A stretch of 17,292 nucleotides of DNA from CAZFGK01 sp964518635 (GCA_964518635.1 CAZFGK010000040.1:1-17292), one strand, 5' to 3'. Positions 1-7,740 are shown, counted from the first letter of the stretch. The notes: a model not told the origin generated them from the letters alone. Made by a program: numbers and translations.

Positions 1-80
1 CCACATGAGATATGTGCATCGGGGCCACATGAGATATGTGCATCGGGGCCACATGAGATATGTGCATCGGGGCCACATGT
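1..80. repeat. Tandem 24-bp repeat, three perfect copies plus a partial fourth
   Basis: Three identical 24-bp units lie at 1-24, 25-48 and 49-72; a fourth begins at 73 and diverges after 8 bases. Each unit holds the dyad CACATGAGATATGTG (CACAT/ATGTG arms) followed by CATCGGGGC. A further GGGTCACATG at 88-97 looks like a degenerate fifth start. The copies are adjacent, with no spacers, so this is not CRISPR. The array runs off the window edge and its true length is unknown. Two frames stay open through the repeat (24 bp = 8 codons), so the tail of an upstream coding repeat cannot be excluded. Confidence 0.9.
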
Positions 81-82
81 CA

Positions 83-197
83 GTTCGGGTCACATGATCC
101 GAACGCCCCTGAAGGGGCTTGCTACCAAAAGAAAAAATTCCGCATGCATGTTTTGATTATCGGTAGCCCGCTCCCATTAGGGGCGGGTTCTTTTTTT
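83..197 (+). ncRNA. Possible structured RNA: chain of hairpins ending in a terminator
   Basis: Four inverted repeats follow one another almost without gaps. GTTCGG/CCGAAC is at 83-88/99-104, and its inner bases extend the near-palindrome. GCCCC/GGGGC is at 105-109/114-118. CTACC/GGTAG is at 122-126/162-166. The G+C-rich terminator stem is at 167-174/180-187, followed by a T tract. Such back-to-back stems suit a small RNA or the structured 3' end of a transcript entering from the left. No known RNA family was recognised. It could equally be an untranslated region decorated with repeats. Confidence 0.25.
167..197 (+). terminator. Intrinsic terminator
   Basis: An 8-bp stem (one T.G pair) pairs 167-174 with 180-187 around a 5-nt loop, CATTA, and is followed by TTCTTTTTTT. 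It would end a plus-strand transcript entering from the left, upstream of the phosphomannomutase gene. Confidence 0.75.
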
Positions 198-219
198 CTC
201 TTCGACAGGCTCAGCATGA
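198..219 (+). repeat. Dispersed repeat, copy 1 (TTCGACA.GCTCAG type)
   Basis: The 22 bases match the reverse complement of 16235-16256 at 19 positions. The shared core is CTCTTCGACA, one variable base, then GCTCAG. The copy begins directly after a terminator T tract. Similar TTCGACAAGCTCAGGG sequences are familiar as intergenic repeats in many bacterial genomes; their function is unknown to me. Confidence 0.6.
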
Positions 220-255
220 AGATCAAGTTAGCATATAGAGAAAGCCAGCATGAAA

Positions 256-271
256 ATGATCGTGCGATCAT
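256..271. promoter_or_regulatory. Perfect 16-bp dyad upstream of the phosphomannomutase gene
   Basis: ATGATCGTGCGATCAT is a perfect inverted repeat (7-bp arms, 2-bp centre), ending about 70 bp before the GTG start at 340. A strongly pyrimidine-rich tract follows at 269-316. It could be an operator or a weak RNA hairpin in the leader. No convincing -35/-10 pair was found beside it. Confidence 0.3.
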
Positions 272-339
272 CCCCCCCTCCCCCGCTTTTGTCTTGTCTC
301 TCTTCCCTCTCTTTCGTACACATACCGCCGGAGGAAAGA

Positions 340-1686
340 GTGACCAAGATCGACCCATCTATATTCAAGGCCTACGACGTCCGCGGGACTGTCCCCGATC
401 AGATGAACGAACCGACTGCCTATGCCGTAGGGCGTGCCATTGCCGGATATCTCACACCACGCGAACTCGCCATCGGGCGCGACATGCGGATCAGTTCCGA
501 TGCCATGTTCGGTGCGCTCACTGACGGACTCCGCGACAGTGGGGTCAATGTCATCGATCTCGGACTAGTTTCGACTGATGGACTCTACTACGCGGTTGGG
601 ACATATGATCTTGAAGGAGGAGTGATGATCACCGCCTCCCACAATCCGAAACAGTACAATGGCTTCAAGATCTGCCGCCGCGCGGCGGTGCCGTTATCTG
701 GCAACGAAGGATTGTTCACGATGCGGGATGCAATCATGAATGACACCCTTCCGCCGAAATCGGCCACTCGCGGCACACTCAGATCACTCGACATCAGTCA
801 GGGATATGCCGAATTCTGTCTAAAATTCATCGACATCTCGAAAGTCAGAAAATACAAAGTGGTGATCGATGCCGGTAATGGCATGGCTGGTGCGACCCTT
901 CCGCCAGTGCTTAAGAAATTGCCGATTGAAGTCGTTCCACTCTATTTCGAACTTGATGGAAATTTCCCGAATCATCCGGCATCCCCATTGGAACCTGAAA
1001 ACCTTGTCGATATTCAGAAAAAAATCGCCGAAGTGAATGCCGATTTCGGTGTGGCATTCGACGGGGATGCTGATCGAATGTTTCTCCTTGATGCCAACGG
1101 CAAACAGCTCGGCGGCGACATGACCACTGCTCTGGTTTCAAAATCTCTTCTTTCGAAATCGAAAGGGGAGACGATACTTTACAATCTGATCTGTTCACGT
1201 GCCGTGCCGGAGCTCGTCACTCGTCTTGGCGGCAAGCCAGTACGGACGAAAGTCGGTCATGCCCTCATCAAGCCGCAGATGAAAGAATTAAATGCGATCT
1301 TCGGCGGTGAACACTCCGGACATTTCTATTTTCGTGATTTCTGGTTCGCCGATTCCGGCATGATTGCATTTCTTGTGTGTCTTGAACTTATTTCTATAGA
1401 GAATCGACCGTTGCATGAATTGGTTCATGATATTGACCCGTATGTCCGCTCCGGCGAAATCAATAGCACGGTCAATTCGACATCTGAAAGAATCGCTGCG
1501 ATCAAGAAGCATTTTGCAAATGAAACGCAGGACACTCTTGATGGACTGAGTATCAGCTTTCAGGATTACTGGTTCAATCTGCGTGGATCGAATACCGAAC
1601 CGCTTTTGCGATTGAATGTGGAAGCGCGCGATGAGCGTGCGCTGAAAACAGGAACCGAAGAACTGCTGAAACTTATTCGATCATGA
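340..1686 (+). CDS. manB: Phosphomannomutase/phosphoglucomutase (alpha-D-phosphohexomutase family)
   Basis: The 448-aa cytoplasmic enzyme interconverts hexose 1- and 6-phosphates (mannose and/or glucose), supplying sugar nucleotides for exopolysaccharide, LPS or glycan synthesis. All four family signatures are visible: the phosphoserine loop TASHNP (98-103, Ser100), the Mg2+ loop DGDADR (241-246), the sugar-specificity loop GGEHSGH (322-328) and the phosphate-binding RGSNTEP (415-421). Length is normal for the family. The frame is open upstream to an ATG at 250, but that would add a Pro/Ser-rich, non-homologous 30-residue extension. I chose GTG at 340 because GGAGG sits 5 nt before it and the protein then opens with the usual KIDPSIFKAYDVRG. 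GEHSGH does not settle mannose versus glucose preference, so the symbol is provisional. Its stop overlaps a mini-ORF leading to the receiver gene, suggesting co-transcription. Confidence 0.93.
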   Translation: MTKIDPSIFKAYDVRGTVPDQMNEPTAYAVGRAIAGYLTPRELAIGRDMRISSDAMFGALTDGLRDSGVNVIDLGLVSTDGLYYAVGTYDLEGGVMITASHNPKQYNGFKICRRAAVPLSGNEGLFTMRDAIMNDTLPPKSATRGTLRSLDISQGYAEFCLKFIDISKVRKYKVVIDAGNGMAGATLPPVLKKLPIEVVPLYFELDGNFPNHPASPLEPENLVDIQKKIAEVNADFGVAFDGDADRMFLLDANGKQLGGDMTTALVSKSLLSKSKGETILYNLICSRAVPELVTRLGGKPVRTKVGHALIKPQMKELNAIFGGEHSGHFYFRDFWFADSGMIAFLVCLELISIENRPLHELVHDIDPYVRSGEINSTVNSTSERIAAIKKHFANETQDTLDGLSISFQDYWFNLRGSNTEPLLRLNVEARDERALKTGTEELLKLIRS

Positions 1687-1730
1687 AACAATCAATTTTC
1701 ATCTCACTGATGGACTCGTTGTCATTATGA
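1683..1730 (+). other. 15-codon mini-ORF linking two genes by ATGA overlaps
   Basis: The ATG at 1683 overlaps the phosphomannomutase stop (ATGA, 1683-1686). The TGA at 1728-1730 overlaps the start of the receiver gene (ATGA, 1727-1730). The peptide would be MKQSIFISLMDSLSL. The receiver start has no Shine-Dalgarno sequence, so translation of this leader could couple the two genes. At this length it may be chance. Confidence 0.25.
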
Positions 1731-2101
1731 CTGAACCGCGTACGGTTCTTGTCGTCGATGACGACCCTATGCTGCGAGATCTGCTAGTGCAGACTCTCAC
1801 CGCGATTGGTCATGAATCGGTCGCGGCGAGTGACGGTTTTGAAGCCCTCGAACAATTGAAGCAAAGAACATTCGATGTGGTTATTTCTGATATCAAAATG
1901 CCAAATATGGATGGCATTCAATTGCTCAAAGAGATTCGAGCAGCTCACGAATCTATGCCCGTTCTGTTTATCAGCGGTTTCGCGACATCGGAAATGATTC
2001 AGATAGCTCAGCCGGATGGATTCTTGACGAAGCCATTTCGCATACATCAGGTTGAAGATCTGATCGCAAGAGTCACTTCGCCGAATCGTTCTCGTTCCTG
2101 A
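1727..2101 (+). CDS. Single-domain response regulator (CheY-like receiver)
   Basis: The 124-aa protein is only a receiver domain. It has the acidic cluster DDD at 11-13, phosphoacceptor Asp55 in ISDIKMP, Ser83 in the conserved Thr/Ser position of FISGF, and Lys102 in LTKPF. There is no output domain, so it would act by protein-protein contact or in a phosphorelay, in the cytoplasm. No kinase is adjacent; the nearest, at 9297-10643, is on the other strand beside its own regulator. The start lacks a Shine-Dalgarno sequence, and 40 nt separate it from the phosphomannomutase stop, bridged by the mini-ORF. A DNA-binding role is unlikely given the length. Confidence 0.9.
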   Translation: MTEPRTVLVVDDDPMLRDLLVQTLTAIGHESVAASDGFEALEQLKQRTFDVVISDIKMPNMDGIQLLKEIRAAHESMPVLFISGFATSEMIQIAQPDGFLTKPFRIHQVEDLIARVTSPNRSRS

Positions 2102-2140
2102 TTCTAAATCTCCCCACACACTGAAAAGATCACAAAAAAA

Positions 2141-2166
2141 AACGGGCCCCCCCGAAGGGGCCCGTT
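2141..2166 (-). terminator. Intrinsic terminator between convergent genes
   Basis: A perfect 10-bp stem pairs 2141-2150 with 2157-2166 around loop CCCGAA. The A run at 2132-2142 becomes a U tract for minus-strand transcripts, so it terminates the 862-aa secreted-protein gene 28 nt after its stop. For the plus-strand receiver gene the stem lacks a following T tract, so it is at best a weak stop. Confidence 0.85.
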
Positions 2167-2193
2167 GTATGTCAACACAGCGTTGAACTGTGT

Positions 2194-4782
2194 TTACTTC
2201 AGAAGTACAGCCTTCTTCACATTGCTGTAGGTGCCTGAGACTACTTTGTAGAAGTAGACACCGGAAGCAAGATGAGAAGCATCCCATTCATACTGAATGA
2301 AACCAGCTTCAGAGGCAGAGCCCTCAACTGATTCAACTACCTGACCATTCACATTATAGAACGTGATGGAGTAGTCACCAGCAGACGGAATACCAAAGTT
2401 GATGGTCGTCTTCGGATTGAACGGATTCGGATAGTTCTGCTCGACGCTAAACGACTTCGGAACGAGCTTACCGGCGACCGGGGAACCTTCAACCGTGGCC
2501 ATTTCATAGCTCACGATTTCTCCTTCGAACTGGAGGAAGTTTCCGGTGAATCCGGTAATCTGCGCGCTGGAATTCCCATCGAACGTCGGGTAGACCAGGA
2601 TACGGGTGTTGATCCCGTCGAAGCGATAGTTCATCGACACATTGTCAGCAAGAAGGTTCGGCGTCACATCGCCAGCAACCACAACAAATGCGGCACCAAG
2701 TTCGGCATTTTCTACTGAGAGAACGCCATTTTCGTATGCATAGGTGAGGTTGACGACATCAAGCTTCGGTACGAAAATAGCATCACCGACGACGACACGG
2801 ATCAAATAGACCAAGTCGGCAACGGAGAGCGGGATACCATCGGCATTGACGTCAGACGCGGCTGTCGCACCAGCGACACCGTTTCCTGACTGTGGGAACG
2901 CAGAGAGACCTTCGACGAAATAGTTCGTGAACATAACGGCATCGGCAATTTCAAATGCGATGTCGTTCAGGTTGATATCACCACGAGCGTCGATCGAGTC
3001 GGCGCAGACGATATCAATACCGCCGTTGTAGAAATCAACGCCACGAACCGGGAAGCCCTTAGCAGTGAATGTATTGCACTGTGCAGGAGCGCCATAGAGG
3101 GTCGGGAAGGTTGGGTTCGGAAGGGTATCCAAACGTCTAAAGTAGTACGGACCGTCGAGCGAGTCTCCGGATCCATTAATACCATCATAATCCCAGACCT
3201 GACGAGAAATGATCAGGGTGTCACCGCCCACGGAGGAGAGAGCGTTATCACCGCAGTCATACCAACAGAAACGGATACGAGCAAGCTGGCACTCAAGCGT
3301 CCGGTCGTTCGATACCAGGAAGCGTAAGACTGCCAGTTGATTGCTCACGCCGACGGTGTTGAAGCAATCGGGGTGATTTGCACCATTATTGGTTTCTGCA
3401 ATCGCCACAATGCGCACCTTGCCGGATGGACAACCACTACCGCAGTTGCCATAGGGGCCAAAGCGGAAGGTGAAATATTCCCAGCCGCAGTCCAAAATGA
3501 ACTGGCCAGGGAGAACAGTCTGGAGAACCATTGCAGACGGATCGTATTCGACCAGGAAGTCAAACCCACCGAATGGGTAGGTACCACCATCGTTTGCAGT
3601 GATGTCGACATCAGCCATCTGTCCCTGAATCTGGTTGTGAACCTTTTCAATAGAAATCCGGTCGCCGCGAACTTCAATGGTGAAGCAGCAGGTATCCGAA
3701 TTGGACGGACTGCATGGCGAACAGACGTTCGCGCCGTCGGTCACTTTGACACAAATGTCAAAAGTACCGGTGGTATCTGCAGTCCACGTCACCGCACCCG
3801 TTGCCGGATTCACGGTCACGCCAATGCCTTCATCCGAAACCAGCTGGTACACCAGCGAGTTCGGGCCGCCATCTGGATCCGATCCACTTACTGACGCGTT
3901 CAACGCATCGCCAAGGAAGAGGAGGAGTCCTGGTCCCGGGGTCGGGCAGGAAGTGATGGACGGACCAACATTGGTCACACAAATGTCAAAGCTGACGGTA
4001 TCAGCTGCGCCGCACGAATCGGAAACCGCAACGCGGACCGTATGAGTGCAGACATCAGCGCCGGTGGTCGTCCAGGTAATACGACCTGTGGTCGCATTCA
4101 CTGTAAGAGCAGCCGGGCCAGCGATTTTTGAATAGCTCAGCTTTTCACAAGAAACCGCATCCGCGTCGGTCGCTGTCGCCGTATCGACGAACTGCATACC
4201 CCACGCAAGGGAGGCGTTTGGAATTGCTGCAAGGACCGGAATCGAGTTCACGATTGTCACGGTTCCATTGGTCACGGCTACTGGCAGAAGTGCTGCGTTC
4301 GCGGCATTCACAAACTGTGTGGTCACGACGCCCACCGGATTCGGGTAGGTGAAAACATCGTTCGCAATCACAAGTGAGCCGGCGCAGACATTGCCTGTGG
4401 TATAGCCGATACGAGCGATAACCTTACTTCCTACAGGAAGCACGGCACCGCCCGGTGTTGTCCTCAGGGCTGCAAAACGGATCGTGTCCGGAGAAACACC
4501 ATCTGCCTGGCTCAAGTCAGTGACTCGAGTCGGGAGCTGGGTAAAGCCGGCATCGAATGTAACCGTCGGGACACCCGAAAAATCTCCAGTCAGTTCCAGC
4601 ACGACTTCAACCGCGCTGATTGAGTCCGATGAAACAATGGCCGTCACATTGACGGAGCCACCGGTGCATCGGGTGGAGTTCTTCGACTGAACCGTTACCT
4701 GGTTCGCATTCGCCACGGAAACCGATAGGACAGCCAAAAAGGAGACCAGCAGCAAAGAATAGAGCGTTCTTTTTTGCATCAT
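2194..4782 (-). CDS. Large secreted cohesin-like/Ig-like/dockerin-like protein with C-terminal sorting domain
   Basis: The 862-aa protein begins with a signal peptide (LYSLLLVSFLAVLSVSVANA, cleavage near 26). I read the order as follows: a cohesin-like beta domain (about 28-178), two Ig/cadherin-like repeats with paired cysteines and a shared 'TG.(I/V)TWT' strand (180-270 and 272-372), and a second, Cys-rich cohesin-like region (375-530). Two dockerin-like Ca2+ loops follow (602-614, D/N/N; 644-656, D/N/D). Last is a C-terminal domain (776-862) with YPNPFNP, GVYFYKV and a Lys-rich end, as in Por/type IX or FlgD-like sorting domains. It is therefore probably exported and surface-attached, with adhesive or scaffolding roles; no catalytic domain is seen. 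The start is the first of two tandem ATGs, 8 nt after GGAG (AAAGGAG at 4791-4797). It appears monocistronic. Confidence 0.88.
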   Translation of the reverse strand: MMQKRTLYSLLLVSFLAVLSVSVANANQVTVQSKNSTRCTGGSVNVTAIVSSDSISAVEVVLELTGDFSGVPTVTFDAGFTQLPTRVTDLSQADGVSPDTIRFAALRTTPGGAVLPVGSKVIARIGYTTGNVCAGSLVIANDVFTYPNPVGVVTTQFVNAANAALLPVAVTNGTVTIVNSIPVLAAIPNASLAWGMQFVDTATATDADAVSCEKLSYSKIAGPAALTVNATTGRITWTTTGADVCTHTVRVAVSDSCGAADTVSFDICVTNVGPSITSCPTPGPGLLLFLGDALNASVSGSDPDGGPNSLVYQLVSDEGIGVTVNPATGAVTWTADTTGTFDICVKVTDGANVCSPCSPSNSDTCCFTIEVRGDRISIEKVHNQIQGQMADVDITANDGGTYPFGGFDFLVEYDPSAMVLQTVLPGQFILDCGWEYFTFRFGPYGNCGSGCPSGKVRIVAIAETNNGANHPDCFNTVGVSNQLAVLRFLVSNDRTLECQLARIRFCWYDCGDNALSSVGGDTLIISRQVWDYDGINGSGDSLDGPYYFRRLDTLPNPTFPTLYGAPAQCNTFTAKGFPVRGVDFYNGGIDIVCADSIDARGDINLNDIAFEIADAVMFTNYFVEGLSAFPQSGNGVAGATAASDVNADGIPLSVADLVYLIRVVVGDAIFVPKLDVVNLTYAYENGVLSVENAELGAAFVVVAGDVTPNLLADNVSMNYRFDGINTRILVYPTFDGNSSAQITGFTGNFLQFEGEIVSYEMATVEGSPVAGKLVPKSFSVEQNYPNPFNPKTTINFGIPSAGDYSITFYNVNGQVVESVEGSASEAGFIQYEWDASHLASGVYFYKVVSGTYSNVKKAVLLK

Positions 4783-5261
4783 TAGAAATGCTCCTTTAAA
4801 GTCCCAGTCATTAGAGCCTGGTTATGCGATCACCAATTTCGATGATCACGCCAGCGCTTGCCATCCTTCGCCACGAAGGGCCGGGTTATAATGGCACCCG
4901 CTCTGTTTGGTTGATTCCTCAATGTACGATACCGCACAGTGAGAGAGTTCAACTACTGGAGTTCCTGAGATTCACACGGAGACAGCACGGCAGACATGAC
5001 ATTATATGGTCATGAGCCAAAAGCTTTTTGACGATCGAAACAAGAGCGTTTTATTGGCGCACAATGCGTTGCGTTGAATCAAGCACTATGCTCAAAGGTT
5101 CTGCGCGATCAAGAAATAGAAGCGTTATACAGACAACTATTTCCCTGGACAGACAAAGTATAGACAAAACCCCCGAAAAGGTCAAGGGGAGAGTCGAATA
5201 AAATGGCATCTCGCCGCCATTTTCTCCCCTTTTCCTCTCACCCTAATTTGTAAGAAAATGG
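4783..5261. other. Gene-free intergenic region upstream of the 862-aa secreted-protein gene
   Basis: I find no credible gene here. On the minus strand a perfect TATAAT lies at 5001-5006, about 220 bp before the secreted-protein start, but no good -35 accompanies it. A CCTTCG-CCA-CGAAGG hairpin (4865-4879) would fall in that gene's leader. A plus-strand TATAAT (4887-4892) has no -35 and no gene downstream. The left part (5184-5231) is the compound hairpin of the beta-barrel gene, listed separately. Confidence 0.5.
5184..5231 (-). terminator. Compound two-tier hairpin after the beta-barrel gene
   Basis: An outer stem AAGGGGAG/CTCCCCTT (5184-5191/5224-5231) encloses an inner stem AAAATGGC/GCCATTTT (5200-5207/5216-5223). 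The right arms abut, and the left arms are separated by an 8-nt bulge. Read on the minus strand, it lies about 30 nt past the barrel stop codon and is followed by CCTTTTCGGGGGTTTTG. It probably ends the operon or stabilises the mRNA 3' end; the U tract is interrupted. Confidence 0.55.
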
Positions 5262-6536
5262 TTAGAAACGATACTCCAGACCGCCAGAGAATAGACTAAT
5301 TCGACTATTAGCAGAGCTCTCCTCATGCCACTCCCATTCTGAGGTCAGGAACAGAGTAGCTGTGAGATTCCCGACGATTCGGTAGTCCCCAATGAAATTC
5401 CCCCGAAGGACGACGAAGTCGGTCAGGTAATCTGAGTTGTAGCGGAGGTTGCGGTAGGCCAGAGTCATTTCCAGCCCGGCTGTCCCTCGATAGTCCCTAA
5501 CCAGATCGGCTGCAATTGCGGCACCATATTCGAAATAGTCCTCCCGATATGCACTTGTATCGGGGACCTGAGTCAGCCAACCGATATACGGGCCGATCAG
5601 AAACTCGAATTTCCCGACTGCTGCTCCGATCAACTGACGAGTCTGCACTTGCCAGAAGTCAAGATTCAGCGAATCACTCTCACGGTACAGATACAGCTCA
5701 GACTCGGTCCTTGATGTCTGGAGCATGCTCCCGCCGAGGCGCAGGCGATGACGAAGGGATCCGTCGATGAGGGTAAAATCACCAAACTCTCCAACGCGAT
5801 CATATTTTCGGTTTTCGAGCCGCAAGATGGCATCGAAGTCCAGACGCTCCTGAAGCACCAGGAGGTTTGATTCTAATCCAAAGCTCTGATAATTGAGCTC
5901 CGACGAATCCGGGACATTTCGGGATTGCAGAAACGGCGAGATAGAAAGAGAAGACAAAAAGCCAAAATGATGTGTGTAGCCGAGTCGTCCCCCAATTGTT
6001 TGTGACGACTGCACCGAGCCGCTGGTGCTGTCGAACTCTACAGATTCTAAGCTGGTCGATAACCAGAGATCACTCATCTCTGAAAGTCTGACCTCCGTTC
6101 GTGTCCGAAGATTCCCGACGAGATACTCATCTCCGGAGCGCAAGTCTCCATAATGACGACGACGCCGATCAAGATTCCCCTGTGCGCGAAGGGAGAGAAC
6201 AGGGGTGCGAAGACGCAATTCACTCCGCAGACGATAACGCCAAAGCTCTGGGGTATGATCTAGCCCGGTCTCCAGAACCAGTCCGTGCCAGCTGAGTCCG
6301 ATGGTCCCCTGTGTTCTCAGATCGTCAAGAGTACTGCTTTCGAGGGTCGCAATAGTCAGGGCATCGGCGGTATCAGCGGACAGAGTGTAGAATCCCTGTG
6401 AGACTGATTCGTAACCGATCCCGAATCGTGAATACAGACGAGGGATCGAATCAGATGCAAAAATAGGTTGAAAGGTGATGCCTGAGGTGACGAGAACGAC
6501 GACGATGCATAGTATAATCGCTCGAACTGTCTGCAC
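5262..6536 (-). CDS. Putative outer-membrane beta-barrel protein
   Basis: The 424-aa protein has a hydrophobic signal peptide (about 1-28, ending IFAS). Its body consists of alternating amphipathic strands rich in Tyr, Arg, Ser and Leu. It ends in GGLEYRF, with the terminal Phe and aromatic spacing of a BAM recognition signal. I therefore infer an outer-membrane barrel, possibly a channel or surface anchor; no family is recognised and no plug or periplasmic domain is visible. The start is GTG at 6536, 4 nt after GAGGAG; the nearby ATG at 6538-6540 is out of frame. The gene lies 64 bp after the helical-repeat gene on the same strand with no terminator between them, so it is probably the second gene of the sigma-54-driven operon. 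A function joint with the helical protein is inference. Confidence 0.75.
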   Translation of the reverse strand: MQTVRAIILCIVVVLVTSGITFQPIFASDSIPRLYSRFGIGYESVSQGFYTLSADTADALTIATLESSTLDDLRTQGTIGLSWHGLVLETGLDHTPELWRYRLRSELRLRTPVLSLRAQGNLDRRRRHYGDLRSGDEYLVGNLRTRTEVRLSEMSDLWLSTSLESVEFDSTSGSVQSSQTIGGRLGYTHHFGFLSSLSISPFLQSRNVPDSSELNYQSFGLESNLLVLQERLDFDAILRLENRKYDRVGEFGDFTLIDGSLRHRLRLGGSMLQTSRTESELYLYRESDSLNLDFWQVQTRQLIGAAVGKFEFLIGPYIGWLTQVPDTSAYREDYFEYGAAIAADLVRDYRGTAGLEMTLAYRNLRYNSDYLTDFVVLRGNFIGDYRIVGNLTATLFLTSEWEWHEESSANSRISLFSGGLEYRF

Positions 6537-6600
6537 TCATCTCCTCAGCTGGCTGTTGCGATTGTCCGGTACTCATGAAAAAGGAAATATGAGATCGTGG

Positions 6601-7683
6601 CTATGGTCTGCCAAGCCGTCTTTCTGCCTGACGTAACGCCAATTGCGCAGCTTTCAGACTGATCGCGGTTCTCTCCCTGTTCTTCTGACTTAGTTCTGCT
6701 TTGGCATCTTCAAGTTGCGCCGTTGCCTGAGTCAGAAACTGCTTCGCCGCAGCTGCCGCCTGATCCTCTCGTGTCCCAAGCTTCTCGACAAGACGGTCTC
6801 GTTGCTGCTCCATTCGTGAGAGCAACTGCTCGATATCAAGTCCGGCATCACAATCACCTATCGCCTGCGTCGCGAGATCACGCGCAGTCTGCAAGGCCCG
6901 AAGGGCAAGGATCGGTTGACGCTCTTCATGATGCCTGTTGGCGCGACGAAACTGCTCATCGGCTTGAATTGCTTTTTCACGTGCCACCGACTGATTGCAG
7001 TCAGCGGTAATGGCAAGGGCGTCATCGATCAATCGACGTATCCCTTCAATTCGACGCATGACATGTTCCCGACCCCGGTCACGGAATCTCCCCTGCCCCA
7101 TGATCTGATCAATTGCCCGCTCAACCTGTTCCAGCAGCTTGATCGCTGGGCGCAGTTCCCCTTTACGGAAAAATTCCCAGGCCCGATCAAGATTCCGGCG
7201 AGCATTGTCATAGAGCGATTCGAGTGAGCTGTCCCCACCTTCCAGAAAATCGGCCGCGTCATCGAGTAGATTCTCCGCACGATCCAACCGCCCCTGAAGT
7301 GAGCCATCTCGATTTTCAAGTGGCCTGATCTGCCCTACCAGTTGGCGAACGATATCACGGGCCTGTAACGTCAGACCACGAGCAATCAGGTACCTCTCAA
7401 GATTGAATGCATCCTCCGCCTGTTTCTGCAGATCACGGGCACGGTTGAGTCCGCCAATCAGACGCTCGTCCCCAGTCCCTTCGATTACATCCTCTGCGCG
7501 GTCGATAATCTCGCCGGTTCGACGAAGCTCGATCTGAACCTGATCGCGGAGAATCTGCGACTGAGCCGGAGCAGCAAACAGGACTGCGACTGCAATAAGG
7601 AAAAAGGAGAGTAGGACTGAAAGCCGGGCTACTGCCGGTCTATTGGAAGGAGAGGTTACAGCCTGGATGACATTGCAGTTCAT
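6601..7683 (-). CDS. Secreted all-helical repeat protein of unknown family
   Basis: The 360-aa protein has a signal peptide (hydrophobic 21-40, APA-QSQ cleavage) and a wholly helical, highly charged mature part. I see four repeats of about 65-70 residues: 54-116, 131-197, 209-277 and 286-358. Each has a helix like 'ID.AEDLIE', then 'A..L..QA...F..G....A...L..AR.IV', with regularly placed alanines reminiscent of TPR-like or coiled-coil hairpins. Two Cys (229 and 278) lie in repeat 3. It probably works in the periplasm as a scaffold, chaperone or sensor partner. The frame stays open upstream to 7899, but I start at ATG 7683: it directly precedes the signal peptide and lies about 30 nt after the predicted sigma-54 start site. 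Upstream starts would precede that promoter. No Shine-Dalgarno sequence is present. No known family was recognised. Confidence 0.8.
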   Translation of the reverse strand: MNCNVIQAVTSPSNRPAVARLSVLLSFFLIAVAVLFAAPAQSQILRDQVQIELRRTGEIIDRAEDVIEGTGDERLIGGLNRARDLQKQAEDAFNLERYLIARGLTLQARDIVRQLVGQIRPLENRDGSLQGRLDRAENLLDDAADFLEGGDSSLESLYDNARRNLDRAWEFFRKGELRPAIKLLEQVERAIDQIMGQGRFRDRGREHVMRRIEGIRRLIDDALAITADCNQSVAREKAIQADEQFRRANRHHEERQPILALRALQTARDLATQAIGDCDAGLDIEQLLSRMEQQRDRLVEKLGTREDQAAAAAKQFLTQATAQLEDAKAELSQKNRERTAISLKAAQLALRQAERRLGRP

Positions 7684-7724
7684 GGTAGATGAGAGAGAAT
7701 CAAATGGAGTACCAAGTGAGGTGT

Positions 7725-7740
7725 TGCAGAGATTGTGCCG
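7725..7740 (-). promoter_or_regulatory. Sigma-54 (-24/-12) promoter
   Basis: On the minus strand the bases read CGGCACAATCTCTGCA, against the consensus TGGCACG-N4-TTGCA. The invariant GG and GC are exactly 12 positions apart, and GGCAC and TGCA match fully. Predicted transcription starts near 7714, leaving about 30 nt before ATG 7683. It lies directly downstream of a gene for a sigma-54 activator. Confidence 0.7.

Noticed and set aside
1..72. Possible CRISPR array
   Set aside because: The 24-bp units are directly adjacent with no unique spacers.
250..339. N-terminal extension of the phosphomannomutase from ATG 250
   Set aside because: It would add a Pro/Ser-rich segment encoded by the pyrimidine tract and dyad. 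GTG 340 has GGAGG at ideal spacing and gives the family's normal N terminus.
3337..3894. 185-aa plus-strand open frame
   Set aside because: It is wholly antisense to the secreted-protein gene, whose domains and Cys pattern are clear.
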